DNA of 64,000 bases from JAPLDA01 sp043787975 (GTDB lineage: Bacteria; Bacteroidota; Bacteroidia; AKYH767-A; 2013-40CM-41-45), in NCBI GenBank assembly GCA_043787975.1, contig JAYVUK010000041.1, forward strand, positions 1-64,000. The letters are read 5' to 3'. The translations under genes and the position numbers were made by a program. This document shows, one piece after another, positions 49,528-58,840 of this stretch; position 1 is the first letter of the stretch, and the number at the start of each line of letters is the position of its first letter. The notes below the pieces were generated by a model. That model worked only from the letters and a program-made list of their open reading frames with translations, ran no database searches and was not told the DNA's origin.

Positions 49528-51180
49528 ATGAAACAAAGTATTTTTCTCCTTTCCGGAATCATCGTTCTTTTTGTCTGTGCATCCTGCTCTTCCAAAAGGA
49601 AGATGGATGCAATTTTCTACAATGGAAAAATTTACACCGTTGACAGCAGTTTTTCTGTTGCTGAAGCGTTTGTCGTTGATAGCGGAAAGATTATTTCCAT
49701 CGGCAAGTCAGAAGATTTATTGAATGAGTTTGAAGCAAAGGAAAAACATGACTTGAATGGCAAAGCTGTTTATCCCAGTTTCATCGATGCACACTGTCAT
49801 TTCTTCGGTTATGCAAGTGATTTGCAAAAAGCAGACTTGTATGGAACAAAATCTTTTGATGAAGTGATCCGGAAAATCATTGACTATTCAAAAACCAATA
49901 AATTCAGTTGGGTACTCGGAAGAGGATGGGATCAGAATGACTGGAACGTAAAAGTATTTCCGTCCAAAGAAAAATTGGATAGTTTATTTCCTGACACACC
50001 TGTTTACCTGGTCCGTGTGGATGGTCATGCTGTGTTGTGTAATAGCGCCGCTTTAAAAACAGGACAGATCACAGCCTCAACAAAGGTGAATGGAGGAGAA
50101 GTGGAAATTAAAAATGGAAAGCTTACGGGAATTCTGATTGACAATGCTGTCGAGCTCGTGGAAAAAAATATTCCCGCTTACTCGAAAGAAATTTATAAAG
50201 AATATTTGCTTCAAGCTCAAAAAAATTGTTTTGCTGTTGGTCTCACAACGCTTGATGATGCAGGGCTTGGACAAGACACCATCAGCCTGATCGATGAGCT
50301 TCAAAAAAGCGGTGAACTGAAAATTCGCATCTATGCGATGGTGAGTGACAACGAAAGAAATCGCAACTATTTTTTAAAACACGGTCCGATAAAAACCGAA
50401 CGTTTAAATGTCAGATCATTTAAAGTGTATGCTGACGGAGCGCTTGGTTCACGCGGAGCATGTTTGCTTCAACCTTATTCTGATGAAGCAAAGCATTACG
50501 GTTTTCTTCTTCACGATAAAAAATATTTTGAAGACGTGGCCGCGCAAATGATCGAACACGGCTTCCAGCTTTGCACGCATGCAATCGGCGATTCAGCAAA
50601 TAGATTGTTGCTTCAGATATACGCTGAACATTTAAAAGGTAAAAATGACAACCGATGGAGAATAGAGCATTGCCAGGTGGTTGATCCATCGGATTTAAAA
50701 TTTTTCGGAGAAAACAATATTATTCCTTCTGTTCAGCCGACTCATGCAACATCGGATATGTATTGGGCGGAAGAACGGTTGGGCAAGGAAAGAGTAAAAA
50801 CAGGATATGCATACAAAGACCTGATGAATAATTCAAATGGTGTGATTGCTTTCGGGACTGACTTTCCGGTGGAAAACATCAACCCGATTTATACTTTTTA
50901 TGCAGCGGTTGTTCGAAAGGATTTAAAGGGATTTCCTGAGAATGGTTTCCAGGTTGAAAATAAAATAGATCGAAAAGATGCGCTTCGTGCTATGACCATC
51001 CTTGCTGCCTATTCAAACTTCGAGGAAAAAGAAAAAGGTAGTATGGAGAAGGGAAAGTTCGCTGACTTTGTCATTCTTAATAACGACATCATGCAAGTTG
51101 ACGAAAAGGAAATTCCGAAAACAAACGTGATTGCCACCTATGTGAACGGAGAAAAGGTTTTTGAAGAAAATTCTAAGTAG
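49528..51180 (+). CDS. Amidohydrolase-3 family lipoprotein
   Basis: A 550-residue YtcJ-like metal-dependent amidohydrolase. The N-terminus is a lipoprotein signal (VCASCSS), unusual for the family and placing it in the envelope. Motifs: FIDAHCHFFGYASDL, GRGWDQNDW, KVYADGALGSRGACLLQPYS, CTHAIGDSANRLLL, RIEHCQVVDPSD and FGTDFPVENINP. The substrate is unknown, probably an amide or formamide. Confidence 0.88.
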   Translation: MKQSIFLLSGIIVLFVCASCSSKRKMDAIFYNGKIYTVDSSFSVAEAFVVDSGKIISIGKSEDLLNEFEAKEKHDLNGKAVYPSFIDAHCHFFGYASDLQKADLYGTKSFDEVIRKIIDYSKTNKFSWVLGRGWDQNDWNVKVFPSKEKLDSLFPDTPVYLVRVDGHAVLCNSAALKTGQITASTKVNGGEVEIKNGKLTGILIDNAVELVEKNIPAYSKEIYKEYLLQAQKNCFAVGLTTLDDAGLGQDTISLIDELQKSGELKIRIYAMVSDNERNRNYFLKHGPIKTERLNVRSFKVYADGALGSRGACLLQPYSDEAKHYGFLLHDKKYFEDVAAQMIEHGFQLCTHAIGDSANRLLLQIYAEHLKGKNDNRWRIEHCQVVDPSDLKFFGENNIIPSVQPTHATSDMYWAEERLGKERVKTGYAYKDLMNNSNGVIAFGTDFPVENINPIYTFYAAVVRKDLKGFPENGFQVENKIDRKDALRAMTILAAYSNFEEKEKGSMEKGKFADFVILNNDIMQVDEKEIPKTNVIATYVNGEKVFEENSK

Positions 51181-51185
51181 TCGAT

Positions 51186-51193
51186 TATATTTG
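51186..51193 (+). promoter_or_regulatory. Bacteroidota -7 box TATATTTG
   Basis: 62 bp before the pheT ATG. Confidence 0.6.
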
Positions 51194-51255
51194 CAACGAA
51201 CTACGGTACGATAGGAATCGGTGTAATCAATTTTGTAATCTGAGTAATTCTATAC

Positions 51256-53709
51256 ATGAAAATATCTTACAACTGGCTTAAACAGTATTTGAATATCAAC
51301 CTTCCCGCTGAAGAAGTTGCGCGGTTGCTTACTGATTGCGGACTTGAAGTGGAAAGTATCGAGTCGTTTCAATCCATGAAGGGCGGCATGCAGGGATTGG
51401 TAATTGGTGAAGTCATCACGTGTGTAAAACATCCGAATGCAGATAAGTTAAGTCTTACCACCGTGAATGTTGGTGGTGAAAATTTGCTTTCCATTGTTTG
51501 CGGTGCACCCAATGTTGCTGCCGGACAAAAAGTAATTGTAGCGACCGTCGGAGCGATGTTATTCCCAACAGAAGGCGAACCATTTGAAATCAAGAAATCA
51601 AAAATACGCGGAGAAGTTTCGGAGGGTATGATTTGCGCAGAAGATGAAATCGGCCTTGGTAAATCGCATGAAGGAGTTATTGTTCTTCCTGCTGATGCAA
51701 AAGTCGGGATGAGTGCGAAAGAATATTTCCAGGTGGAAGAAGATTCAGTTTTTGAAATCGGCCTGACTCCGAATCGGGCTGATGCAGCTTCGCACATTGG
51801 TGTTGCAAGGGATTTACTTGCTGCAATGCAGCAGCAGTCGACAGTTGACAGTCGACAGTCGACAGTTGTCCTTCCTTCAGTAGAAAAATTTAATATTGAT
51901 AACAATGATTTAAAAATTACAGTGGATGTAATTGACTCCATTGCATGCCCGCGTTATTCCGGAATTACAATTAGTGGAGTGGAGGTGAAAGAATCTCCTT
52001 CCTGGTTAAAAAATAAATTGAAATCAATCGGTATCGGTCCGATCAACAACATAGTAGACATTACCAATTATGTTTTGCATGAGTGCGGACAACCGCTTCA
52101 TGCGTTTGATGCAGATGAAATAAAAGGAAAAAAAGTAATTATCCGCCCTGCAAAAGAAGGTGAAAAGTTTATCACGCTTGATAAAGTAGAGCGAACACTT
52201 ACGGCAAATAACCTGATGATTTGCAATGCCGATGAATCGATGTGTATTGGCGGAGTGTTTGGTGGTATTAAATCCGGTATCATCGACAAAACAAAAAATA
52301 TTTTTTTGGAGAGCGCTTATTTTTCTCCGGCTTCCATTCGTAAAACGAGCAAGCATCACGGTTTGAAGACGGATGCTTCGTTTCGTTTTGAACGCGGCAC
52401 CGATCCTGAAATTACTGTGTACGCGTTAAAGCGTGCGGCTTTGCTGATCAAAGAAATTGCCGGTGGAAATATTTCTTCGGATATCATTGACTTGTATCCG
52501 CAACCAATACTTTCCGCGACTGTCCACCTGTATTACAAAACGGTTGATCAATTGGTCGGTGAAGTGATTGACCGGAACAGCATTAAAAGTATTCTTCAGT
52601 CACTCGAAATTAAGATCAGTAAGGAAGAAAGTGATTCACTTATTCTTTCTATTCCTACTCACAAAGTAGACGTGACACGCGAAGTGGATGTAGTGGAAGA
52701 AATTCTGCGAATCTATGGATACAATAAAATAGCTTCCCCTGCTAAATTATATTCTTCGCTTCCATCGGTTGTAAAAACGAATCGTGAAAGAATTCAAAAC
52801 ATCATCAGTGATTATTTATGCGACCAGGGTTTTCATGAAATCATGGCGAACTCAATTACGAAATCTAAATACACGGAGTTTGCTGCGGTGAATGTTTCAG
52901 AAAGTGTAAAGATCATGAACCCGCTCAGCCAGGATCTGGATGTGATGCGCCAAAGCATGGTCTACAGCGGGCTTGAAGCCATTGAATACAACCGCAACAG
53001 GAAACAACCTGACCTGAAACTTTTTGAATTCGGGAAAACATATCATCAAAAGGAAAATCGTTTCGAAGAAGTCAATCATCTTTCTTTGTTTGTTACCGGA
53101 AAAAAGTTTGAAGCTTCGTGGAATGGAGATAAGTCGTCAGTCGGGTTCTTCTATCTGAAATCATTTGTGAAAAATATTCTTGAACGTCTCGGAATAAATT
53201 CTGACAATCAGAAACTTTCAGAATCTGTTTTGCAGAGCGAAATGATTTCATTCGGGTTGAGTATTCAATCGAACAATAAGGTTCTTGTTCAATACGGCTC
53301 TGTGAAAAAAAATCAATTAAAAAATTTCGATATCACGTCAGAGGTTTTCATCGCTGATTTTAATTGGGATGTGTTGATGAAATTGGTGAGCACAAAAGAC
53401 AGGTCTGTCACGGAAGTTTCCAAATTCCCGCAAGTGCGAAGAGATTTATCGATGATGATTGCCAAAAATGTTAGCTATTCTGAAATTGAAGACATCGCTT
53501 ACAAGACTGAAAAAAACCTGTTGAAAGAAATTCATCTTTTTGATGTGTACGAAGGAGATAAAATTGAATCCGGAAAAAAATCCTGTGCGATTACTTTTAT
53601 TTTGCAGGACGAACGGCAGACGCTCACAGAAAATCAAATTGATAAAATTATGAATCGCCTGATGGAAGCTTTTGAAAAGCAGGTAGGAGCCGTGATACGT
53701 AAGCAATAA
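51256..53709 (+). CDS. pheT: Phenylalanine--tRNA ligase beta subunit
   Basis: An 817-residue PheT: N-terminal tRNA-binding EMAP-like domain (about 40-155; VITCVKHPNADKLSLTTVNV), B3/B4 editing region (CPRYSGITISGVEV, INNIVDITNYVLHECGQPLH), B5 domain, core (GLKTDASFRFERGTDPE, PLSQDLDVMRQSMVYSGLEA) and the C-terminal anticodon-binding FDX-ACB domain (SKFPQVRRDLSMMIAKNVSY). The linker at about residues 195-205 is QSTVDSRQSTV, encoded by a short-word repeat inserted in frame. pheS is not in this window. Confidence 0.96.
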   Translation: MKISYNWLKQYLNINLPAEEVARLLTDCGLEVESIESFQSMKGGMQGLVIGEVITCVKHPNADKLSLTTVNVGGENLLSIVCGAPNVAAGQKVIVATVGAMLFPTEGEPFEIKKSKIRGEVSEGMICAEDEIGLGKSHEGVIVLPADAKVGMSAKEYFQVEEDSVFEIGLTPNRADAASHIGVARDLLAAMQQQSTVDSRQSTVVLPSVEKFNIDNNDLKITVDVIDSIACPRYSGITISGVEVKESPSWLKNKLKSIGIGPINNIVDITNYVLHECGQPLHAFDADEIKGKKVIIRPAKEGEKFITLDKVERTLTANNLMICNADESMCIGGVFGGIKSGIIDKTKNIFLESAYFSPASIRKTSKHHGLKTDASFRFERGTDPEITVYALKRAALLIKEIAGGNISSDIIDLYPQPILSATVHLYYKTVDQLVGEVIDRNSIKSILQSLEIKISKEESDSLILSIPTHKVDVTREVDVVEEILRIYGYNKIASPAKLYSSLPSVVKTNRERIQNIISDYLCDQGFHEIMANSITKSKYTEFAAVNVSESVKIMNPLSQDLDVMRQSMVYSGLEAIEYNRNRKQPDLKLFEFGKTYHQKENRFEEVNHLSLFVTGKKFEASWNGDKSSVGFFYLKSFVKNILERLGINSDNQKLSESVLQSEMISFGLSIQSNNKVLVQYGSVKKNQLKNFDITSEVFIADFNWDVLMKLVSTKDRSVTEVSKFPQVRRDLSMMIAKNVSYSEIEDIAYKTEKNLLKEIHLFDVYEGDKIESGKKSCAITFILQDERQTLTENQIDKIMNRLMEAFEKQVGAVIRKQ
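51835..51869 (+). repeat. CAGTCGACAGTTGA word repeat inside pheT
   Basis: CAGTCGACAGTTGACAGTCG followed by another ACAGTCGACAGTTG unit. The length keeps the reading frame and adds about eleven residues between the tRNA-binding and B3/B4 domains. Confidence 0.88.
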
Positions 53710-53821
53710 TGCTCTTGTGTTTTGTCATAGAAGGAACGCTGATTTTTATGATGACTAAGATAAATCATGATTTTTTATCGGTGTAAATCATCACAATCAT
53801 GACTATCAGTGTTCAGATTTT

Positions 53822-54313
53822 TCAGTTCCTGAAATTCTCATATTGCAACGGCAAATCAAGACTGTTTTTTTTTACGACTGAAATAATTTGCTGAAGGTCA
53901 TCGATCTTTTTTCCGGTCACGCGAACTTGTTCATCCATAATGGATGCCTGGACTTTCATGCCTGATTCTTTAATGATCTTCACGATTTTCCGGGCGGTCT
54001 CTTTGTCGATTCCCTGTTTCACCTTGATGTCTTTCTTTACCATGTTCCCCGAAGCATACAACTCTTTCCCGAAATCAAGACACGATGGTTCCAGCGCTTG
54101 CTTCACCATACGCCCGATGATGACTCCTTCAATGGTTTTCATCCGCATATCATTTTCAGTCAGCACGTGAATCACCATTTCTTTTTTGTCGAGTTCCACT
54201 TCTGTTTTTGAATTGTGAAAATCAAAACGCGTGGAAAGTTCCTTGGATGCTGCATTGATGGCATTGTCGAGCCGTTGAATTTCTATTTTACTGACAATAT
54301 CGAAAGAAGGCAT
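53822..54313 (-). CDS. yajQ: YajQ-family nucleotide-binding protein
   Basis: A 163-residue protein of the YajQ family: MPSFDIVSKIEIQRLDNAIN start, ELSTRFDFHNSKTEVELDKK, FGKELYASGNMVKKDIKVKQ, IMDEQVRVTGKKIDDLQQII. The family binds nucleotides and, in some bacteria, cyclic di-GMP. Normal length. It diverges from the T9SS cargo gene. Confidence 0.93.
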   Translation of the reverse strand: MPSFDIVSKIEIQRLDNAINAASKELSTRFDFHNSKTEVELDKKEMVIHVLTENDMRMKTIEGVIIGRMVKQALEPSCLDFGKELYASGNMVKKDIKVKQGIDKETARKIVKIIKESGMKVQASIMDEQVRVTGKKIDDLQQIISVVKKNSLDLPLQYENFRN

Positions 54314-54361
54314 GTTGTGATTATTAGGTATGAATTTTAGATTTTAAATTAAGTAATACGG

Positions 54362-54397
54362 TAGACTGCTGACCGTTGACCGTCGACCATTTTTTCT
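54362..54397 (+). promoter_or_regulatory. Word repeat followed by -7 box TATCTTTG
   Basis: GACTGCTGACCGTTGACCGT then CGACC (a short-word repeat), then a perfect -7 box at 54390-54397, only 14 bp before the ATG at 54412. Confidence 0.55.
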
Positions 54398-54411
54398 TTT
54401 ATCTTTGAGGT

Positions 54412-56670
54412 ATGAAAAATATACTTTTACTTCTACTCTGCATAATTCTTATCAATATAAAAAAGGTAGATGCGCAACCCATCGTTTTTAACCGTGTTGA
54501 TTCGATTCCTGTTGTGGTAGGTGGTGTTACGCTGAACAACCCCTGGGCGGGCGGGATTAACTTTCCACTGTTTTCAGAAATAGATTTAAATGGGGATGGT
54601 ATTCACGATCTTTTTTTATTTGACAGGGTAAATAACCGCATCAGTACGTTTGTAAATGACGGAACCGCAGGAACCAATGCCTGGCATTACGATGCGCAAT
54701 ACATATCTCGTTTTCCCACGATCAATAAATGGGCGCTTCTGTACGATTACAATTGCGATGGCAAAGCGGATTTGTTTACGCTCTCTTCCTGCCAGTGCGG
54801 GCTTGCAGAATACCGGAACGATTACGATATGACCAATGGTTTGCACTTTACGTTCGTGACAGATATTTTGCTGGAAACTTTTGGAGCGTCTAGCTTCAAC
54901 GTTTATGCGACTGCGGTTTCACTTCCGACTTTCGGGGATGTGGATAACGATGGCGATGTCGATATCATCGGCTACAACACCTTTAGTGACGGGCGTTTTG
55001 CCTATCATAAAAATTATTCTGTTGAGCATGGCCACGGCTGCGATTCACTTGAGTTAAACCTGGAGACACAAAATTGGGGAAAGTTTCAGTTGCTGATCGG
55101 TGGCGGGAACGTAGTTAGTTGTTTTCATTGTGATATTCCACAACCGGGCGGCGGCGGAAACTTCTATTCCAGGGATTTTGATTTTTATGATCAGAGTGTG
55201 GCGGCGAAGAGAGATGATACCATTTCAAGTGTGATGATGATTGACATGGATGGTGACGGTGATAAGGAATTGCTCATCGGAGATCAGAATGCGACCAACA
55301 CATTGCTCGTTACCAATGGCAAGACCGTAACCGGTGTTGATTCAATGATTGCACAGGATGTTAGTTTTCCTAGTTCCGATGTTCCGGTAAATATTTTTTA
55401 TTTTACAGTTCAATCGTACATCGACCTGGATAATGATGGTGTGAAAGATTTAATTTCTTCGGCTTCTGAGCGTGAAGATCTGCACGGAACCTGGTTCTAT
55501 AAAAATCATGGGACAAACAACAGTCCTGTTTTCCAGTTGCAGGATAATTCATTTTTAACGGATCAGATGATTGACGTTGGCGAAGGTGCTTGTCCCGTTT
55601 TATTTGATTATGATGGTGATGGTTTACAGGATTTAGTGATTGGAAATTATGGCGTCAGCATTACATCAGGCGGCTACAAAAGAGGTTTGCATTTATATAA
55701 AAACACAGGTACCCCGACATCTCCCGCATTTCAGTTGGTAGACAATGATTTTGCCGGCATGAATGCTATCATTGGTCTCACCGGGCCTATTTATCCTGCC
55801 TTTGGTGACTTAACAGGTGATGGTATAAAGGAAATGATCACCGGCTCAGATGAAGGAAAGCTTCAATACTTTTCGAACTCGAGTACGCCTGCGAACTTCA
55901 CGCTTACAGGGCCGAATTTTTCAGGTATTGATGTTGGAAGTGCAAGCACGCCGCAACTGATCGATTTGAATCGAGACGGACTTCTTGACCTCGTTATTGG
56001 AAATAAAAACGGTATCATTAAATATTATCAGAACACGGGAACTACATCGTCTCCTGTGTTTTCTAATATACCTACGAAAGATACATTGGGTGGCATTGTT
56101 GTTCAGACTGCTGCAACACCTGATGGATATTCGGTTCCATTTGTTTTTGAAGACGAAGGACACTACAAACTTTTAGTGAGTTGTATGAAAGGAGATGTTT
56201 ACCTCTACGATAACATTGATGGAAATATACTGGGAAACTACAATTTGATTGATACCGTTATCTCTGCTATCCAGGGCGACCGTCTTAGTTTTAATCTTGC
56301 CGTGAGCGGTGGCGATATGAATGGTGACGGTTTAACAGATATGCTGCTTGGAATCTACAGTGGTGGTGTAAATGTGTACTTGCATGAGAATCCCAATGGT
56401 GTGACTGAACTTTCTCCTGCCGTAAAACCAAGCATGTTGATTTCTCCAAATCCGGCAAATGAGTTATGTGAGATTCAATTCTTCCATCTTTCTTCTTCCG
56501 GAAAAAATCGGTTGAGTGTGGTAAATTATCTTGGGCAAACAGTGTTGACTGAAAATATAATTTCAAGTTCAATTTCATTTAACACCAAAGAGTTTCCTTC
56601 CGGAATGTACATGATTCAATTGGTTTCAAGTGGTAATTCTATTGAACGGAAATTGATGGTGAGTCATTGA
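54412..56670 (+). CDS. FG-GAP/VCBS repeat protein with T9SS sorting domain
   Basis: A 752-residue secreted protein. A signal peptide is followed by about seven FG-GAP/VCBS repeats (DLNGDGIHDLFLFD, DVDNDGDVDIIGY, DLDNDGVKDLI, DYDGDGLQDLVIGNYG, DLTGDGIKEMITGSDEG, DLNRDGLLDLVIGN, DMNGDGLTDMLLGIY) that bind calcium and form a beta-propeller. The type A T9SS C-terminal domain (about 680-752; ISPNPANELCEIQF, YLGQTVLTEN, PSGMYMIQLVSSG) sends it through type IX secretion to the cell surface. The biological target is unknown. Confidence 0.92.
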   Translation: MKNILLLLLCIILINIKKVDAQPIVFNRVDSIPVVVGGVTLNNPWAGGINFPLFSEIDLNGDGIHDLFLFDRVNNRISTFVNDGTAGTNAWHYDAQYISRFPTINKWALLYDYNCDGKADLFTLSSCQCGLAEYRNDYDMTNGLHFTFVTDILLETFGASSFNVYATAVSLPTFGDVDNDGDVDIIGYNTFSDGRFAYHKNYSVEHGHGCDSLELNLETQNWGKFQLLIGGGNVVSCFHCDIPQPGGGGNFYSRDFDFYDQSVAAKRDDTISSVMMIDMDGDGDKELLIGDQNATNTLLVTNGKTVTGVDSMIAQDVSFPSSDVPVNIFYFTVQSYIDLDNDGVKDLISSASEREDLHGTWFYKNHGTNNSPVFQLQDNSFLTDQMIDVGEGACPVLFDYDGDGLQDLVIGNYGVSITSGGYKRGLHLYKNTGTPTSPAFQLVDNDFAGMNAIIGLTGPIYPAFGDLTGDGIKEMITGSDEGKLQYFSNSSTPANFTLTGPNFSGIDVGSASTPQLIDLNRDGLLDLVIGNKNGIIKYYQNTGTTSSPVFSNIPTKDTLGGIVVQTAATPDGYSVPFVFEDEGHYKLLVSCMKGDVYLYDNIDGNILGNYNLIDTVISAIQGDRLSFNLAVSGGDMNGDGLTDMLLGIYSGGVNVYLHENPNGVTELSPAVKPSMLISPNPANELCEIQFFHLSSSGKNRLSVVNYLGQTVLTENIISSSISFNTKEFPSGMYMIQLVSSGNSIERKLMVSH

Positions 56671-56693
56671 GAATGATTTTCTCAGACAAACAA

Positions 56694-56722
56694 AAGAGGC
56701 TGCCTTTTTAAAGCAGCCTCTT
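56694..56722. terminator. Bidirectional Rho-independent terminator
   Basis: AAGAGGCTGC and GCAGCCTCTT form a 10-bp stem around a 9-nt loop, between convergent genes. Confidence 0.9.
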
Positions 56723-56747
56723 ATATCTTCATACTAATTCGGGTGTC

Positions 56748-57524
56748 CTAAAACAATCCGTGTATCTGCGCATTAATCTTATTGATGATAACGCCTAAGT
56801 CTTCCGGCTTTTCTGCAAAGTTGATATCGTCAATATCAATCACGAGTACCTTACCAAGTTCGTAGGTTGAAATCCATGCTTCGTAACGTTCGTTCAAACG
56901 TTTCAGGTAATCAATGCGAATGGAGTTTTCATAATCACGTCCGCGTTTCTGAATCTGGCTCACCAAAGCAGGTACTGTTCCTCGAAGATAGATGAGCAGA
57001 TCAGGAGGAGTAATAAATTTACTCATCAAATTAAAAAGCGCCTGGTAATTATTGAAGTCACGTGTCGTCATCAATCCCATCGAATGCAGGTTGGGAGCAA
57101 AGATGGAAGCGTCTTCGTAAATGGTGCGGTCTTGTATAACCGTTTTCGGATTCTGGCGGATTTTCATCACCTGCTGAAAACGGGAGTTGAGAAAATAAAT
57201 CTGAAGATTGAACGACCAGCGTTGCATGTCTTCGTAAAAATCATTCAGGTACGGATTGTCATCCACATCTTCAAAGTGTGGATCCCATTTCATATTCTTT
57301 GCAAGCAAAGTAGTAAGCGTTGTTTTCCCTGCCCCGATATTTCCTGCCACGGCAATGTGCAAAGGAGTAGCAGTCTTTTTAATAATTGAGGGAGTCACAG
57401 AAATTATTTTTTTAGGAGTAGTTTTTAACAGTGTAGTTTTTGGTGAAGAAGATTTCAGTACGGAAGCTTTAACGGGTTTTGATTTGATGGATGACGATTT
57501 CTTGGTGATTGTTTTTACAGCCAT
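56748..57524 (-). CDS. Deoxynucleoside kinase with lysine-rich N-terminal extension
   Basis: A 258-residue protein. Residues about 55-258 form a deoxynucleoside kinase: P-loop GNIGAGKTTLT, DNPYLNDFYEDMQRWSFNLQ, the conserved QDRTIYEDASIFA (ERS-like) segment and the LID-region Arg residues in QKRGRDYENSIRIDYLKRLN. The first ~52 residues are an S/T/K/P-rich disordered extension not typical of the family. It salvages deoxynucleosides. Confidence 0.88.
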   Translation of the reverse strand: MAVKTITKKSSSIKSKPVKASVLKSSSPKTTLLKTTPKKIISVTPSIIKKTATPLHIAVAGNIGAGKTTLTTLLAKNMKWDPHFEDVDDNPYLNDFYEDMQRWSFNLQIYFLNSRFQQVMKIRQNPKTVIQDRTIYEDASIFAPNLHSMGLMTTRDFNNYQALFNLMSKFITPPDLLIYLRGTVPALVSQIQKRGRDYENSIRIDYLKRLNERYEAWISTYELGKVLVIDIDDINFAEKPEDLGVIINKINAQIHGLF

Positions 57525-57573
57525 TGTGTTTCGAATTAAGATGTTGTTCGCCTATAACGGATTCTCAGCAAAT

Positions 57574-58419
57574 CTAAAAAGAATAAAAATTTAATGAGGC
57601 AGTTGTTAATAAAAATAATTCCTTTTGTTCTATTCGTGCATTTAGCAGCGAATCGTGGGGAGGAAGTAAAATTTCTTTCTCTTCCAATTTCTTTAAATGG
57701 AAACTTATCAACTTATTTTGATCAATGAACAAGAGTTCTTCACCAATGACCTGAAACGATTTCAAATTTTTTAGCGGAATTGTTTTGTAATACGTTCCGT
57801 ACAGATCGAATACTAAAATTCCTGTTGACGGATTATTCAGGTAAATAAAGTTGTCCGCTTCCGTCAGGAAATTCGGGAGAATATCATAACCTACATTCTG
57901 ACTGATATTTCCGCTTTCAAATTTCACCTGGAGATCCAGGCTTACTTTTTTCAACTGGAAATCCTGTGAATCGAAAACCCAATATCCTTCGTTGCTGGAA
58001 TTACAGATTAAGGTCGGCTGAATAATTCCAAGCGGTCTCAGGTTGATCGTAGACTGTAAGGCAAGCTTTGAATTGAGAATATTGATCTGTGTATAAGCAG
58101 GATAATAGGTTAGTATTTTCATCGGGTTGGAAGCATCCACTGCCCGCAATGCACCTAAGTTACTCTCGCTGTACGTGGCTTTGGGTTTACCTTTTGAGTC
58201 GAACTGCAACAATTGATTTTCAGCAATCACGTATGCATTACCAAGATTATCGGTTGTGAAAACTGCACCTGAAAAGGGAATGTTTTTTATTAGCGTGTAA
58301 TCATCTGTTTGGAAAGAAAAGAGCAGCAGCGTTAAAAAGCAGCAGCAGTAGGCAGCGGCAGAAGGCAGCAGCAGTCGGCAGGAAGTAGGAGTTCGAGTAT
58401 TTAAAATAAAAGATATCAT
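57574..58419 (-). CDS. Exported beta-propeller-like hypothetical protein
   Basis: A 281-residue protein whose mature part (QTDDYTLIKNIPFSGAVFTT, then repeated strands such as LGNAYVIAENQLLQFDSKGK and NFIYLNNPSTGILVFDLYGT) looks like a beta-propeller of Bacteroidota without known function. The N-terminus is unusual: CRLLLPSAAAYCCCFLTLLL is encoded by the GCAGCAGTAGGCAG word repeat, so a repeat appears to have replaced or formed part of the signal peptide. It overlaps the preceding gene by 4 bp. Confidence 0.7.
   Translation of the reverse strand: MISFILNTRTPTSCRLLLPSAAAYCCCFLTLLLFSFQTDDYTLIKNIPFSGAVFTTDNLGNAYVIAENQLLQFDSKGKPKATYSESNLGALRAVDASNPMKILTYYPAYTQINILNSKLALQSTINLRPLGIIQPTLICNSSNEGYWVFDSQDFQLKKVSLDLQVKFESGNISQNVGYDILPNFLTEADNFIYLNNPSTGILVFDLYGTYYKTIPLKNLKSFQVIGEELLFIDQNKLISFHLKKLEEKEILLPPHDSLLNARIEQKELFLLTTASLNFYSF
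58338..58393 (+). repeat. CAGTAGGCAG word repeat, left of four-helix gene
   Basis: Variants of GCAGCAGTAGGCAGCGGCAG. The 10-bp word CAGTAGGCAG at 58346-58355 recurs inverted at 58867-58876, so the two clusters bracket the gene 58416-58811. It is translated on the minus strand as part of a signal peptide. Confidence 0.85.
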
Positions 58420-58811
58420 TCAGGAATTGGCTGAAACATTTCTTTGGGAATAAATTTTTCAGGATGATTAAACATCCCGTTCAACATTTTTCCAACTTCT
58501 TCATACCGTTTAAACAGGTCATCGTGTATTTCAATTTTCAGGTAACCACAATCTCTTGCTAAGTTAAGCCAAATCATGGTTTCAGTACATTCACTATCCG
58601 CATCAGTTATTTTTGAGACAAAATATTTGGGATAAATTCTCTTTCTAAATCCTTCTCCGATATTCGTACAGACTGATCTCGATGATCTTCTGATTTGATC
58701 TGTTAAAGAATAAACTTCTTCTTTTGGAAATTTTTTTGATTCAAAAAATATTTCCATTGAAAGTTTGTATGCCAATTGAAAAGCTTTTAAATCTTTATAA
58801 CCTTGGTTCAT
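58416..58811 (-). CDS. Four-helix-bundle protein (S23/IVS type)
   Basis: A 131-residue protein of the TIGR02436 four-helix-bundle family (related to proteins encoded in 23S rRNA intervening sequences): YKDLKAFQLAYKLSMEIFFE, LTDQIRRSSRSVCTNIGEGF, the DSECTETMIWLNLARDCGYL segment and a final helix. In diversity-generating retroelements a relative (Avd) binds RNA and reverse transcriptase; no such elements are seen here. The gene is bracketed by inverted word repeats and overlaps the next gene by 4 bp. Confidence 0.9.
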   Translation of the reverse strand: MNQGYKDLKAFQLAYKLSMEIFFESKKFPKEEVYSLTDQIRRSSRSVCTNIGEGFRKRIYPKYFVSKITDADSECTETMIWLNLARDCGYLKIEIHDDLFKRYEEVGKMLNGMFNHPEKFIPKEMFQPIPE

Positions 58812-58840
58812 TTATTTGAGAATTAAGAAATTGTTTCAAT

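Noticed and set aside
58416..58811. Diversity-generating retroelement, based on the Avd-like four-helix protein
   Set aside because: No reverse transcriptase, template/variable repeat pair or variable protein is present nearby.
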